DNA of 64,000 bases from Adiantum capillus-veneris (taxonomy: Eukaryota > Streptophyta > Polypodiopsida > Polypodiales > Pteridaceae): assembly GCA_014529385.2 (NCBI GenBank), contig CM043964.1, positions 4,793,997 to 4,857,996 of the forward strand. The letters run 5' to 3'. Positions 25,501 through 35,428 of this stretch are shown here, one piece after another (positions within the stretch are counted from its first letter, which is position 1; each line of letters opens with the position of its first letter). The notes below the pieces were generated by a model, which was given only the letters and a program-made list of their open reading frames with translations, was not told the origin of the DNA and searched no databases. Made by a program: the position numbers and the translations under genes.

Positions 25501-25621
25501 CAACCTCAATTTTTACTCTCTACCAAGGATGAGGACATGGAAAGCCCAAGCTAGAGCTGTTGTAGAGAAGCCAACCCACTTGGCTCAATTACCCAAAGTT
25601 GCCAGGCTTAAAGGCAGGTGA
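22511..25621 (+). pseudogene. Gypsy-1 3' ORF, coiled-coil protein in the env position (broken)
   Basis: The ATG at 22511 sits in a strong plant context (CCATGGC). The first part (22511-23110) is 199 codons: a basic start (AAAKSPAKKKRMTIKDYL) and a globular-looking region with RRVWEFVTTIKEDG and ITKRVVAATLDI. The frame then shifts through 23112-23474, 23404-23931 (basic, then Pro/Ser-rich and acidic), 24037-24429, 24342-24614, 24674-25162 and 25358-25621. From about 24130 to 25010 it is strongly Glu/Lys/Gln-rich with leucine spacing typical of a long coiled coil. No signal peptide or membrane segment is visible, so although it lies between pol and the 3' LTR it does not look like an envelope protein. 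I do not recognise the family. About 1000 codons, at least five frameshifts or stops. Confidence 0.65.
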
Positions 25622-26038
25622 GAGAATGAGTGAGCAATACATGGTGAAAACCATAATGGGTGCCATCAAATTGTTTACTGTCTCGCCTGACCTATCTTGC
25701 ATCATGCTGAGAAAAATATGTAAAACCCTTCTGGCGGTATTCAAATCCTTCCTGAACAGGAGACAGACAATATCTTTTTCTTCCAAGATACATACAAATG
25801 TTCCTACGATCTTTTTGCTCAGCCTTCTCATGAGGTGATACATGCACTATATCAGAGAATTATGTTTTTGCCTTCTTATCACCTCCAAGCCTTCTACACC
25901 GGCTTCTTCACCATCAACACAGATATATTCGGCCCGACGTTACTCGCCCAGCATGCGCGATATGAGTCCCTTCTAAAGATGAGAGAAAGCCTCCACTAAA
26001 GAAGCAGCTCTACTGCCATGTCGGGGACGACATGAACT

Positions 26039-26050
26039 AGGAGGGGGGAG
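26039..26050 (+). other. Gypsy-1 polypurine tract
   Basis: AGGAGGGGGGAG sits immediately before the 3' LTR start TGTTAGCA, the expected place of the plus-strand primer. Confidence 0.88.
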
Positions 26051-27068
26051 TGTTAGCATCTGGACACACCGTACAGAGAATGATTGCTTGACGGAATATT
26101 ATTTTTTGTAATTATTCTTTAATTGAGAAAAACCGGCATTTCACCTTTGTAAATAGTGGGGCTTGCAGAAGCTTCCAGATTGTATCCCATTTTTGACATT
26201 TAGATTGAGTAGATGGTTAAATTGGAACATTAGGGTTTGAGATTGTAAGGTATTTATACCACTTTTGACCTTAATGAAAAGACCTTTTGTCATTTAAAAA
26301 AAACGTTCTATCCGTGTGAGTGAGCGTACTGTGTACGAGAGATAGTGAGAGTTTCATCTTGATGCTACGCACACACCGGTGGTTGGAATCGAGTGAGGAG
26401 AAGTGCAACATCTTGCCCCCGACGAGAGCTATGCGCCAATACCTACATTGCGGGTGTACGGTCTGGTTTTGTGAACTCGACACCCACGAGCTACATCTGG
26501 TGATTCGGTGAGCATACGTTATCCGTTTTCGCATTTCAGCATATCCACGCGTTCCCATTGAGTAGAGCTACACATTAGACACTTTAGTTTTTGAACACGA
26601 CGACCTGCAAATTTCGACCAGACATCCTACGTGATTTTGCACCAGTTGTTTAGGGTTTGGATTTGGGTTCACGGACCTTAGGGAGAGCGACCTATTGGTG
26701 TTAATAGGGTTTCCTTCAAGTTGTGTGGCGTTTCAAGAACGTTTGACGGGTATTTGGCTCTTGGAAGCGTTGTAGAAAATCTCCTCTTATGAACTCCTAA
26801 AGGCTGTAGCTTAGACATGGGGTAGAGACCTCTTTAGGAAGTAGTCGACGAGAGTCGGTCGAGTGTAGGTTGACACCCTATGCTTGCAACTTCTGAAGGC
26901 CGTAGCTTAGACATTGGGTAGAGACCTCTTTAGGAAGTAGTCGAGTGTAGGTTGACACCCTATGCTTGCTTCCACGCGCCTGCGGGTCGAGCTTTGTCCT
27001 TAGTCCTTAGCTGACAAATCTTCTTAGGTGAGTGCTATGCTGCCGTCTGTCGCGGCGTATCGCCAAAA
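26051..27068 (+). repeat. Gypsy-1 3' LTR with internal tandem duplication
   Basis: Matches the 5' LTR but is about 100 bp longer. The segment containing 'gtagcttagaca..ggtagagacctct..gaagtagtcg' through 'gacaccctatgcttgc' occurs twice (about 26810-26887 and 26897-26970), once in the left LTR. The end reads GCCAAAA instead of GCCAACA. It is followed by TG microsatellite. Confidence 0.88.
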
Positions 27069-27428
27069 GTTTGTGTGTGTGTGTGTGTTAATATGTATAT
27101 ATATATATCTTGATCTAGTGCATACTAGAGAAATGGCAAAAGTTGATCACCCTTAATAGTGAGTCAAGAAGATACCCAATTACATAAGCTTGAAATCTAG
27201 CAAGGTTTTGGGAATTTTATATCATTAAAGATATAATAGACCTAGATCACTCGACCCTTAACCTTCCTAATGAACATTAGAATCTATATTTACTACTGCA
27301 TACTCAAACCGTGTACTAGCTATATATATCGTGTTATCTATATCCTCTCATGGATATTAGCTCATCATATCTAATTATTTATATACATTTAATAATGGAT
27401 AATCATGGATACATACATACATATAAAG

Positions 27429-27466
<38 letters not shown>

Positions 27467-30100
27467 AAATATATAATATATATATTTATATCCTCTCGAT
27501 CTATTACATACTATTTGTAGAGAAGTGGAAAAGGTTATCTCCCTAAATAGCCATTCAAGAAGATACTTGAACCATGTACTATCTATATCCTATTATATCC
27601 ATTAAAAGTATGTATCATTTCATACATATATCATTACTAATTTCCCATTGCAATCTATATCTACATGTTTGTGTGTATATTTATGTATGTGTGTGTGTGT
27701 GTGTGTGTGTGTTAATATGTATATGTATATATATATACCTTGTTCTAGTTCATACTAGAGCAATGGCGAAAGTTTATCACCCCTATAGTGAGTCAAGATG
27801 ATACCCAATTACATAAGTTCAAAATCTAGCTAAGTTTTGGAAATTTTATATCATTAAAGATATAATAGACCTAGATCACTCTACCCTTAACCTGGCTAAT
27901 GAACATTAGAAGCTCTATTTACTAGTGCATACTTGAACCGTGTACTAGCTGTATATATATATCGTGTTATCTATATCCTCTCATGGATATTATGTCACAT
28001 TATCTAAATCCTCCTGATCCACTGCATACTATAGCAATAGGATGTGTTCATCTATCAAATGGCCTAGTGAGACAAGAAGATACTCATTTCCTATTGTATA
28101 TTATTATTTGGATACAATTATATTATTCATATCCTATATAAAGTACATTAGTAACCACAATCACTAATTACATTCTTTGAATGCAAGATTTATGCTGAAT
28201 ATGGGAATAATTCCAGCTATCATTCTGCAATAATGAGATGTAAGTAGCCATATAGCAAGGGGTACCGTCCTTCAAGGGGTGTTGAGAAATGTTTTTTTAC
28301 ATGAGGGATTCTAGTGGATATTAGAACCACGTACTATAAGCTATACCCACTATATATATATATTACATTATAATTCATATTGTGTAATAGTGGATATTAC
28401 AAGGTGTATTTGTGTGACCATAAAGTGGCATGGTCCCTGTCCACTGATCACACAAAGTGGTATCATTATTTGAATTTAATTATATTATTCATCTAGTAGA
28501 TACTCTTTATAGTGTTATCTATCTCCTCTCATGGATATAAGCGCCTTAGTAATATTCCATTATTTATATTCATTTAATAAGTGATATTCATACATACATA
28601 CATATATCATTAGTAATTTCCCATTGTATTTCATTATTTGGATACAATTATATCATTCATATCCCATCTAAAGGACATTAGAAATTAGGATCACACATTA
28701 CATTCTATTATTGCAAGCTATATCTACATGTTAATTTGTGTGTATATTTATGTATATATATACATATCCTCTTGATCTAGTGCATGAGCAATGGTATTAC
28801 AAGGGTATTAGACTTGTTGTCTTTAATACTGATGACACATATACACATATTATTGAGGTCTCATCATTTATATCCACTCGATCTAGTGCATACTAGAGCA
28901 GTGGAGAAAGTTTATCACCCTCAATAGTGAGTCAAGAAGATACCCAATTGGATTCTAATTATATTATTCATATCTAGTGGATACTCAAACCGTCATTTAA
29001 TAAGTGATAATCATAGATACATACATACATACATAAATATATATATATATAAATATATACATACATAATATATATATATATTATGTCACATTATTTATAT
29101 TCTCTTGATCTAGTGCATACTAGAGCAATGGCACCTGTTTATCTATCAAATAGTGAGACAAGAAGATACTCTAATTGTGCGTGGTAGTTAGAGTACTTCT
29201 ATTAATTAGTACAATAAGTTGATAATATAGGACAAGGGTATTCTAATTGTTAACTTTAGTAGTGAACGTGACACATATATACATATTATTCACGGCCCAT
29301 TATTTATATCCTCTTGATCTATTGCATACTATTTGTAGAGAAGTGGTGAAGGTTATCTCCCTAAATATCCAGTCAAGAAGATACTTGAACCGTGTACTAT
29401 CTATATCGTGTTATATCCATTAAAAGTATGTATCAGTTCATACATATATCATTACTAATTTCCCATTGTATTTCATTATTTGTATACAACTATTTTATAA
29501 TTCATATCCTATATATCTAAAGGACATTAGAAATTACATTCTATTATTGCAAGCTATATATATATATATATATATATATATCGTCTTGATTTAGTGCATA
29601 CTAGAGCAATGGTATTATTGCAAGCGTACTATAATTGTTAGCTTTAGTAGTGATGACACATCTATAAATATATATTACTTAGGTCTCATTATTTATGTCC
29701 ACTCGATCTAGTGCATACTAGAGCAATTGACAAGGTTTATCTCATACATACATATATCCTCTTGATCTATTGCTCTAGTGCATACTAGAGCAATGGTATT
29801 ACAAGGGGATTAGAATTTCTAGCTTGACTAGTGATGACACATATACACATATTATTTAGGTATCATCATTTATATCACCTGGATCTAGTGCATACTAGAA
29901 CAGTGGCGACAGTTTATCACCCTTAATAGTGAGCCAAGAAGATACCGAATGACATGAGCTAGAAATCTAGACGTGTTTTGGAAATTTTATATCATTAAAG
30001 ATACAATTGATCGACCTTGATTACTCGACCATTAACCTACCTAATAAACATTAGAAGCTACATTTACTAGTGCATACATGGAGATATTAATAGATGTAAT
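27069..30100. repeat. AT-rich region of dispersed hairpin-containing repeats
   Basis: Gene-free, AT-rich DNA. The unit TCTAGTGCATACTAGA, usually preceded by CTTGA or CTCGA and followed by gcaatgg and a phrase ending in caagaagatacc, occurs at about 27114, 28882, 29109, 29707, 29774 and 29883, with variants elsewhere (for example 29590). Spacing is irregular and orientation constant. Phrases such as 'tcattaaagatataatagacctagatcact' (in part) also recur near 27220, 27855 and 29990. TA and TG microsatellites are interspersed. It continues the sequence at 1-684. Confidence 0.8.
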
Positions 30101-30124
30101 TATCAGTAATTATTAGTACACATA

Positions 30125-30680
30125 TTATAGATACAAGATAGAATGTATGAATCTTGGTTTAAGCAAGGATAATACACATCCTCAATATGTGCTTAGCATG
30201 CCTCAGACTCAAAAGGGTTTGGATCACAACATGCCTCTCCTACAATTATACAGGTTTTCCAAGTTTTTGAGGCTCTAGTGCTCGAAAAAAACCTAGGTTT
30301 GGTGCCATCCCACATCCACCTCTAAATTTTAGAGTTAGCTCCAATAATCAAGTTAGTGATATCAAGAGCTCATTAGTATTTTCGTAGTGTATTTCCCCAG
30401 TTCATGAGTGATATTCATCTTTATATATAAACATAAATATATTATTTTTGGCTCTTTTTTTGGATCATTATATTATGGGTAGAACAAGTCTATCACTTAA
30501 TTAGCAGGTTAGAGATAGTACAAGATAGAATGTAGGTGTATCAATCTTGGTTTAAGTAAGGATAATGCACACACTCAATATGTCCCTAGGATGGCTCGAA
30601 CTCATAAGGGTTTGGCTCACAACACGCCACAACTCCTAGAATACAGGTTTTTCAAATTATTCAGGCTCTAGCTTTTGGGG
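30125..30680 (+). repeat. Pair of diverged direct repeats about 385 bp apart
   Basis: The stretch around 30130-30280 (starting 'acaagatagaatgta', with 'atcttggtttaag' and 'gggtttgg..cacaac') recurs at about 30515-30675 in the same orientation with many substitutions. No coding potential. Probably an old tandem duplication. Confidence 0.65.
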
Positions 30681-31744
30681 TATGTTTTTTTATTTTGACT
30701 GAGTGCAACTGGTGGCAGATTCAAGAGAGTTCCCAATGTTAGTGTCTTGCTAGGTGGCTCGAGAAGCCTCTTTCGAGGGCAGAGCGACTGTCTTGGGCAG
30801 TGTAGCCAAACTCCCTCTCTCTCTTATACTCTCGCACACACCAGCATGGCGTTGCTGCAGCAGCAGGGGTCTCTCTCTCTCTCTCTTTCTCTCTCATACT
30901 CTCCCGCTCATACTCTCTCACACACCAGCATGGCGTTGCTGCAACAGGGCTCTCTCTCTCTCTCTCTCTCTTATGTGTGTGTGTGACGTGCAACCGGAAG
31001 CGGGAGAGGGGCAGTCGCAAGGGGATAGGATGGGAGGTAGGAGCAGGGGTCTGAGGCGGTGCATGGAAATAGGGTGGAGGGTTCGGGTGTTGTGGTGGGG
31101 AGGGAAGGCAAGGTTTAAGAGGTGACAAAATATGGTTCTGGGAATTTTTGAAATTTAAGGGGTGTTTTGGTGATTTTACCTTTAAAAAAAAGAGTGATTG
31201 CAGTGGCCAGGGTTGGGGGACCACCTGGATGCGCATAGGTGGAAGCTGGGACCCGGGAAGCGAGCACACGTTGTTTTTATTTATTTATGATTTGCAGTGA
31301 AGAATGTGAGACAATCAGATTGGGTGGTAGTGGGTGGAAGCCGACGGATGCAGTAGCTGACAGTGGACATGCCGTCATGGAGACACACACGGCATGGGAG
31401 ATGGAGACAGTTGCACGGGAGCTGCTTGCAGTTTTTTTTATACACAAGGTTGCATATACTGAGCACATTGCCTCCTGCGGTGTAGTGGCATAGGGCAAGC
31501 GGCATTCGCTCTTAGCTATACTGTCTTGTGGTCGATCGTTACCTTCGCGTGCATATTGCTACAGTACGGAAGGAGCAAAGGCTTTGAAAATCCTGTGGAA
31601 ATCTCACAATGAAGATGGAATCTGTGAAGATTCCATGTAATAGAGGTGCACCGAGTTGTAGATTCATATTTGAAGGTTAAAAAAATGTCAAAATATTGTG
31701 GTGTACATGGGAGTAAGACCAAACTGAGTGTGCCTCCCTAGCAT
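30681..31744. other. Gene-free stretch with CT microsatellites
   Basis: Two copies of a 'cacaccagcatggcgttgctgca' type phrase (in part), each followed by a CT run, lie at 30838-30895 and 30919-30972. The reading frames across it are low-complexity Ser/Leu or Arg/Glu runs and I do not call them genes. The remainder, 31000-31744, shows nothing I recognise. Confidence 0.6.
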
Positions 31745-31890
31745 CACTACAAGAGGCCATTCATATTAGCGACGCTCACACAGCGACGCTCAAAAAAAAA
31801 TTTCTCGGCGTCGCTATGAGTGTTGCAAATTTACAAGTAAATTTGCGACGCTCATAGCGACGCCGGCTGGGCTAAAAAAATAACAGAGAG
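31745..31890 (+). mobile_element. CACTA (En/Spm) transposon terminus with subterminal hairpin
   Basis: CACTACAAGAGGCC at 31745 is the typical CACTA end. It is followed by repeated GCGACGCTC and GCGTCGC motifs, as in CACTA subterminal regions. 31807-31864 forms a long inverted repeat: about 28-bp arms starting GGCGTCGCTATGAG and a two-base loop, nearly perfect. A CACTA transposase N-terminus lies downstream on the same strand at 33879. I could not find the matching right end with confidence. Confidence 0.7.
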
Positions 31891-31904
31891 CGCCCAAAAA
31901 CTCA

Positions 31905-31936
31905 GATCTCCCTCTCTCCCTCTCTCTCTTTCTTCT

Positions 31937-31984
<48 letters not shown>

Positions 31985-32057
31985 AGAGGAAGGAGAGCCA
32001 GGTATGCTCCTTCCCTCTCCTCACTCTCATGTTCCCTTCCCCTCTTTCTCTCTCCCC

Positions 32058-32096
<39 letters not shown>

Positions 32097-32375
32097 ATAG
32101 TGTTTTTGAGAGAGAGAGAGAGAGAGAGAGCGAGAAAGAGTACAAATATAAACAAAAACGCACACACACATACATAAACATAGAAAGCACACACACATTG
32201 AGAGAGGAAAAGAGAGAGAGAGCATGCATAAACAAAAAACGCACACATTGAGAGAGGAAAAGTGAGAGAGAACATGCATAAACAAAAAACGCACACATTG
32301 AGAGAGGAAAAGAGAGAGAAAACATGCATAAACAAAAAAACGCACACACATTGAGAGAGAAAGAGAGAGAAACTA
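31905..32375. repeat. CA and GA microsatellites with a short tandem repeat
   Basis: CT, AC and GA runs, then a unit of about 55 bp ('gcacacattgagagaggaaa' with 'catgcataaacaaaaa') repeated three to four times between 32190 and 32360. The minus-strand frames Met-Cys-Val-Phe-rich here are artefacts. Confidence 0.8.
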
Positions 32376-32554
32376 ATTTAACGTCGTAGGAAACTAATTA
32401 AAATTAAAAGACCTAAAGATCTAGCCGACGAGGAGTTGAACTCAAGACCTATTATTCAAGACGGAAATGGCATAACCAATCTATCATACTTGGCATGGGT
32501 GATAGAAAGGTTATACCATTTATCTCTTTTTATTGGCACACACATCCACACACG

Positions 32555-33385
32555 CGCACACACACAAGAAGAAGAGAGTTATAACGTCGTAGTAAACTAT
32601 CCTAAAAGACATTGAAGATTAGGTTAGATATAGACTTACTTTAAATTAGATTTAGGTTTATTTAAGTTAAATTAGATTAGATTTAGGTTTATTTTTAGTT
32701 AGATTTACGTTTATTTACGCTAGATTTAGATTTACGTTATATTAGATTAGATTTAGGTCTCCATAGACTGCGATGCCTGCATGAAGCGGGTGAAGAAAGC
32801 CCTCAATGGAATATAGGGTATTGCTGCCTTCACTCATGGTGGGCTCGGTCGATCCAAAAGTACTGGTGAAATGTCTTCAGAAGATAGGGAAGAAGGTGGA
32901 TCTTCAGGGCGGCAAGAGTCACTACATCCCCGACAATGACCATATAGACAACCTCTAGTCATTCAACAACAACTTCAAAGTTAGTAACAAGAGCAAGAAC
33001 GGTCCAAAGGGCCAATTTCTGTCGTCAGATGTGGATGGAGATGAGGCAACGTCACCGCCGGAAGTTAACTCTCACATCTTTACTAATGAGAATGCCAACT
33101 CTTGCCGAGTTATGTGAAAAATAAGTTTTAAGGTTCTTATAATCCCTGTTAGTTTAGTTCTTTGTTTTTAATATAACATAATTTACGTTAGATTTAGATT
33201 TATGTTATATTAGATTAGACTTAGGTTTATTTAGGTTTACCCACACACACACACGCACACACACACACACACAAGAAGAAGAGAGTTTTAACGTCGTAAC
33301 AAACTATCCCAAAAGACGTTAAAGATTAGGTTAGATGTAGACTTACGTTAAATTAGATTTAGGTTTATTTTTAGTTAGATTTACG
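32555..33385 (+). repeat. Direct repeats flanking the captured HIPP fragment
   Basis: A block of about 120 bp (CA run, 'agaagaagagagtt', 'aacgtcgta', 'aaactatcc', 'aaaagac', 'agattaggttagat', 'agacttac') occurs at 32555-32680 and again at 33262-33385. A weaker third trace (AACGTCGTA) lies near 32382. They bracket 32763-33117. The AT-rich 'gatttaggtttattt' sequence beside each is low-complexity. Confidence 0.7.
32763..33117 (+). pseudogene. HIPP (heavy-metal-associated isoprenylated plant protein) gene fragment
   Basis: The first frame reads DCDACMKRVKKALNGI, an HMA metal-binding loop with the CXXC motif (CDAC), then a TAG. After a frameshift near 32835 comes VGSVDPKVLVKCLQKIGKKVDLQ, the second half of an HMA domain. 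The end reads HIFTNENANSCRVM and stop: HIPP proteins end in a very similar phrase, and CRVM is a CaaX prenylation box. HIPPs bind metals and attach to membranes or the nucleus through the prenyl group. The N-terminus and some of the middle are missing, and there are further stops (for example in NL-stop-SFNNN near 32956). It lies between the CACTA terminus and the CACTA transposase start, so it was probably captured by that transposon. Confidence 0.8.
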
Positions 33386-33704
33386 TTTATTTAGATTTAC
33401 GCTTATTTACGTTAGATCGAGTCCACGCAAGAATTACTGATGGTTTAGGGTTTAGAGTTAGACGAACAGTGAAAAGATCTACTGTGAAAAGATGTTAAGA
33501 TGCTGTGAAGTGCTACAGCTAGAGAAGAGGCAAAGGGGTTTTGTCCACTACATGCAGTATCATGTAGACGTGGGTCTGTAGATTTCTTGTACCCACAAAT
33601 ATAGGTATTGACCAATAAAGACGAGATTATAACCCGGTGGTTCTGATCTCCGTGCACCTCTAGACCGAGGTGTGCGTGGATTGGACATGACTAGAGAATG
33701 TGAG

Positions 33705-33813
<109 letters not shown>

Positions 33814-33878
33814 TAAGACGAAGAATGCCAATAGAATATTAAATTGGTTGTCCAAGTTATAAGATTTTTATCCTCATT

Positions 33879-34345
33879 ATGAGTAGTGACGAGGATGTGG
33901 GACCGTCCAACCAAAACACCTATCTCTCAACGAGGGTCTTATGTCCTTGTAATCAATGCAAGCATGCTGTGCGACGGACAAGACGTGTTTCTTTGCAGCA
34001 CGTTCGCGAATTTGGCGAGTTCGATCCATCTATTATAGATCGAGTTGTTGCCAATTATAACTCGTCGGACTCTGACGCTGGCCAACAAGCAGCAAGCTTG
34101 CAACCCAATAGACGTGTTCGCAGGCGCTTTGGTCAAGCAGCATATGTGAGGCCACAAGATGTAGCCTCTGACAGCTCGGGGGATGATCATGCGGAGCACA
34201 TTCCCAACAAGGCAATGTTTGAGCCCGAGATTGATGAAATGATCGAGACGATCATGGATTCAGAAAGGCTTATCTATGATGATATGAAAAGTGAAGCCGA
34301 TACGCCATTGTATAATGGAGCACGTATGTCTAGATTGAAAGCACT
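33879..34345 (+). pseudogene. CACTA transposase (TNP2-like) N-terminal fragment
   Basis: ATG at 33879. The start has CPCNQCKHAVRRTRR and LQHVREFGEFDPS, the Cys-containing transposase-associated domain found at the N-terminus of plant CACTA TNP2 proteins. Then DEMIETIMDSERLIYDDMKSEADTPLYNGARMSRLKALL matches the start of the transposase_21 region. At about 34345 the similarity ends abruptly and the same frame runs into unrelated sequence. A second copy of this region at 40620-40850 on the minus strand continues past this point with NIHAKFGWSD, which confirms that the join at 34345 is secondary. Would bind and cut CACTA ends if whole; here it is only a fragment. Confidence 0.8.
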
Positions 34346-35379
34346 CCTGGTTACAAGAAACAAAAAAACGATCATTTGTTCTAACTGGGAATGTGTGTGC
34401 AGTGAAAGTTCAATCCTTAGAGATCTAGCTCTATTACCAATTGAGTTGCAGGAGCAAGTAGTAAGGCGTCTCCCTCATAACAAGAGGGTGGTGAAGTTAA
34501 GACGGAAGGTCCTACGCGTGGATTCCATTTTCCTCTTGTTGTTGGACACTAAGGAAGACCGCGCATTCATCCAACTAGTGTGTGCCCTAAGATTGGTAAA
34601 TAGAGTGAAATTTGGCGTTTGGCGAGTGCATTTCACCATTGAGGAAGACTCTTCAGGAAACTTGCGGCCAGAGTTCACGCTTCATAGACTCACATTTGGT
34701 GAATTTTTCCCTCATTTGCGTCTTATTAATAGTCTTCCTTTCGCTTTCAACAAAGGAGATAGGGAGCTATTTAGAGCTTGTTTTAATAAAGAGAGCATAG
34801 AGAAGATTGCAAATTTGTATAAATTCTCATCCTTCTCTACTTTCTATGACACTTTGTTCATAGAGACATTGTAAATCTCTTTATGCTTTTGAATGATTTA
34901 ACCATAATCCTAAGGAGTTTTTGTCCAGGAATTTTGTAGCACAAGTGGAGTCTTTAAATCTTGCAAACTTGATTGGACTTGATGAGGATGTTCTTTATGA
35001 AATTGTGAGAAGGTTGCCTCACTCCGACTGTGTGGAACTCGAAGGAAAGGAGCTCCTAGTCAATTGCTACTTTCTCACGGCCTTCGACGAGCATGAAGAT
35101 CTAGTTTTTATACAAACCGCTTGTGCGTTGGGAATTGTAGAGCAAGTGCAATTTATCACTTGGGACGTGGTTGCTCTTTTGGATCCAGAAAATGAAGTTC
35201 TAGAGATTTCTGTTGATCGCCTTAGCTTTGAAGAATTTCAACCCTTCTTAGAGCTCATCAATAGTCTACCTTTTTGTTTTGATCAAACAAATCGAGACCT
35301 TATTGAAGCTTGGATAGCTGAAGAAGAAAACCTAGAGTGGTATTTTCTCACTTCTTCATTTGCAGGCGAGTGGTTCTAA
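34346..35379 (+). pseudogene. Two tandem copies of an unrecognised F-box-like domain
   Basis: Copy 1 lies in 34430-34874: LPIELQEQVVRRLPHNKRVVKL, then FIQLVCALRLVNRVKFGVW and LHRLTFGEFFPHLRLINSLP. Copy 2 lies in 34945-35379: LDEDVLYEIVRRLPHSDCVEL, FIQTACALGIVEQVQFITW and VDRLSFEEFQPFLELINSLP. The two clearly share ancestry over about 130 residues. The 'L..[DE]-L-[QY]-E-[QI]-V-V/R-RRLPH' start looks like an F-box helix, but I am not sure of that. Copy 1 is fused in frame to the CACTA fragment; copy 2 has no ATG at its open start (TTG). They precede a Gypsy gag by 50 bp. Host origin and function are unknown. Confidence 0.6.
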
Positions 35380-35428
35380 ATCTCTATTGTATCCCTTATT
35401 GTAACTCGTGTTGTAATCTTTCATAATA

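Larger units (their letters stand above)
685..27068 (+). mobile_element. Giant Ty3/Gypsy-type LTR retrotransposon (Gypsy-1), hosting nested insertions
   Basis: Two long direct repeats (685-1601 and 26051-27068) beginning TGTTAGCA bound a 26.4-kb interval. A tRNA-Asp-like primer site follows the left LTR and a purine tract precedes the right one. Gypsy pol order (protease, RT, RNase H, integrase) lies between them on the plus strand. Subtracting the nested Copia-1 leaves about 21.2 kb, and about 19.7 kb if the host segment at 4723-11400 is also foreign. This is in the size class of the largest plant Gypsy elements (Ogre-like), though I do not assign it to that lineage. Beyond the usual genes it carries palindromic leader repeats in two places, a second protease-like domain and a long coiled-coil ORF downstream of integrase. 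All reading frames are broken, so it is not autonomous. The insertion lies in a TG microsatellite, so no distinct target duplication can be read. Confidence 0.85.

Noticed and set aside
22511-25621. An envelope gene in Gypsy-1
   Set aside because: Position fits, but there is no signal peptide, transmembrane helix or cleavage site; the protein is mostly coiled coil.
680-27075. A target-site duplication for Gypsy-1
   Set aside because: Both flanks are TG microsatellite, so any matching 5-mer is uninformative.
30739-31269. 176-residue minus-strand Pro/Arg/Glu-rich ORF
   Set aside because: Covers CT microsatellites and has no recognisable motif.
31902-32351. Minus-strand Phe/Cys/Ser-rich ORFs with apparent hydrophobic segments
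   Set aside because: Low-complexity translations of CA/GA microsatellites; the apparent membrane segments come from CA and GA runs.
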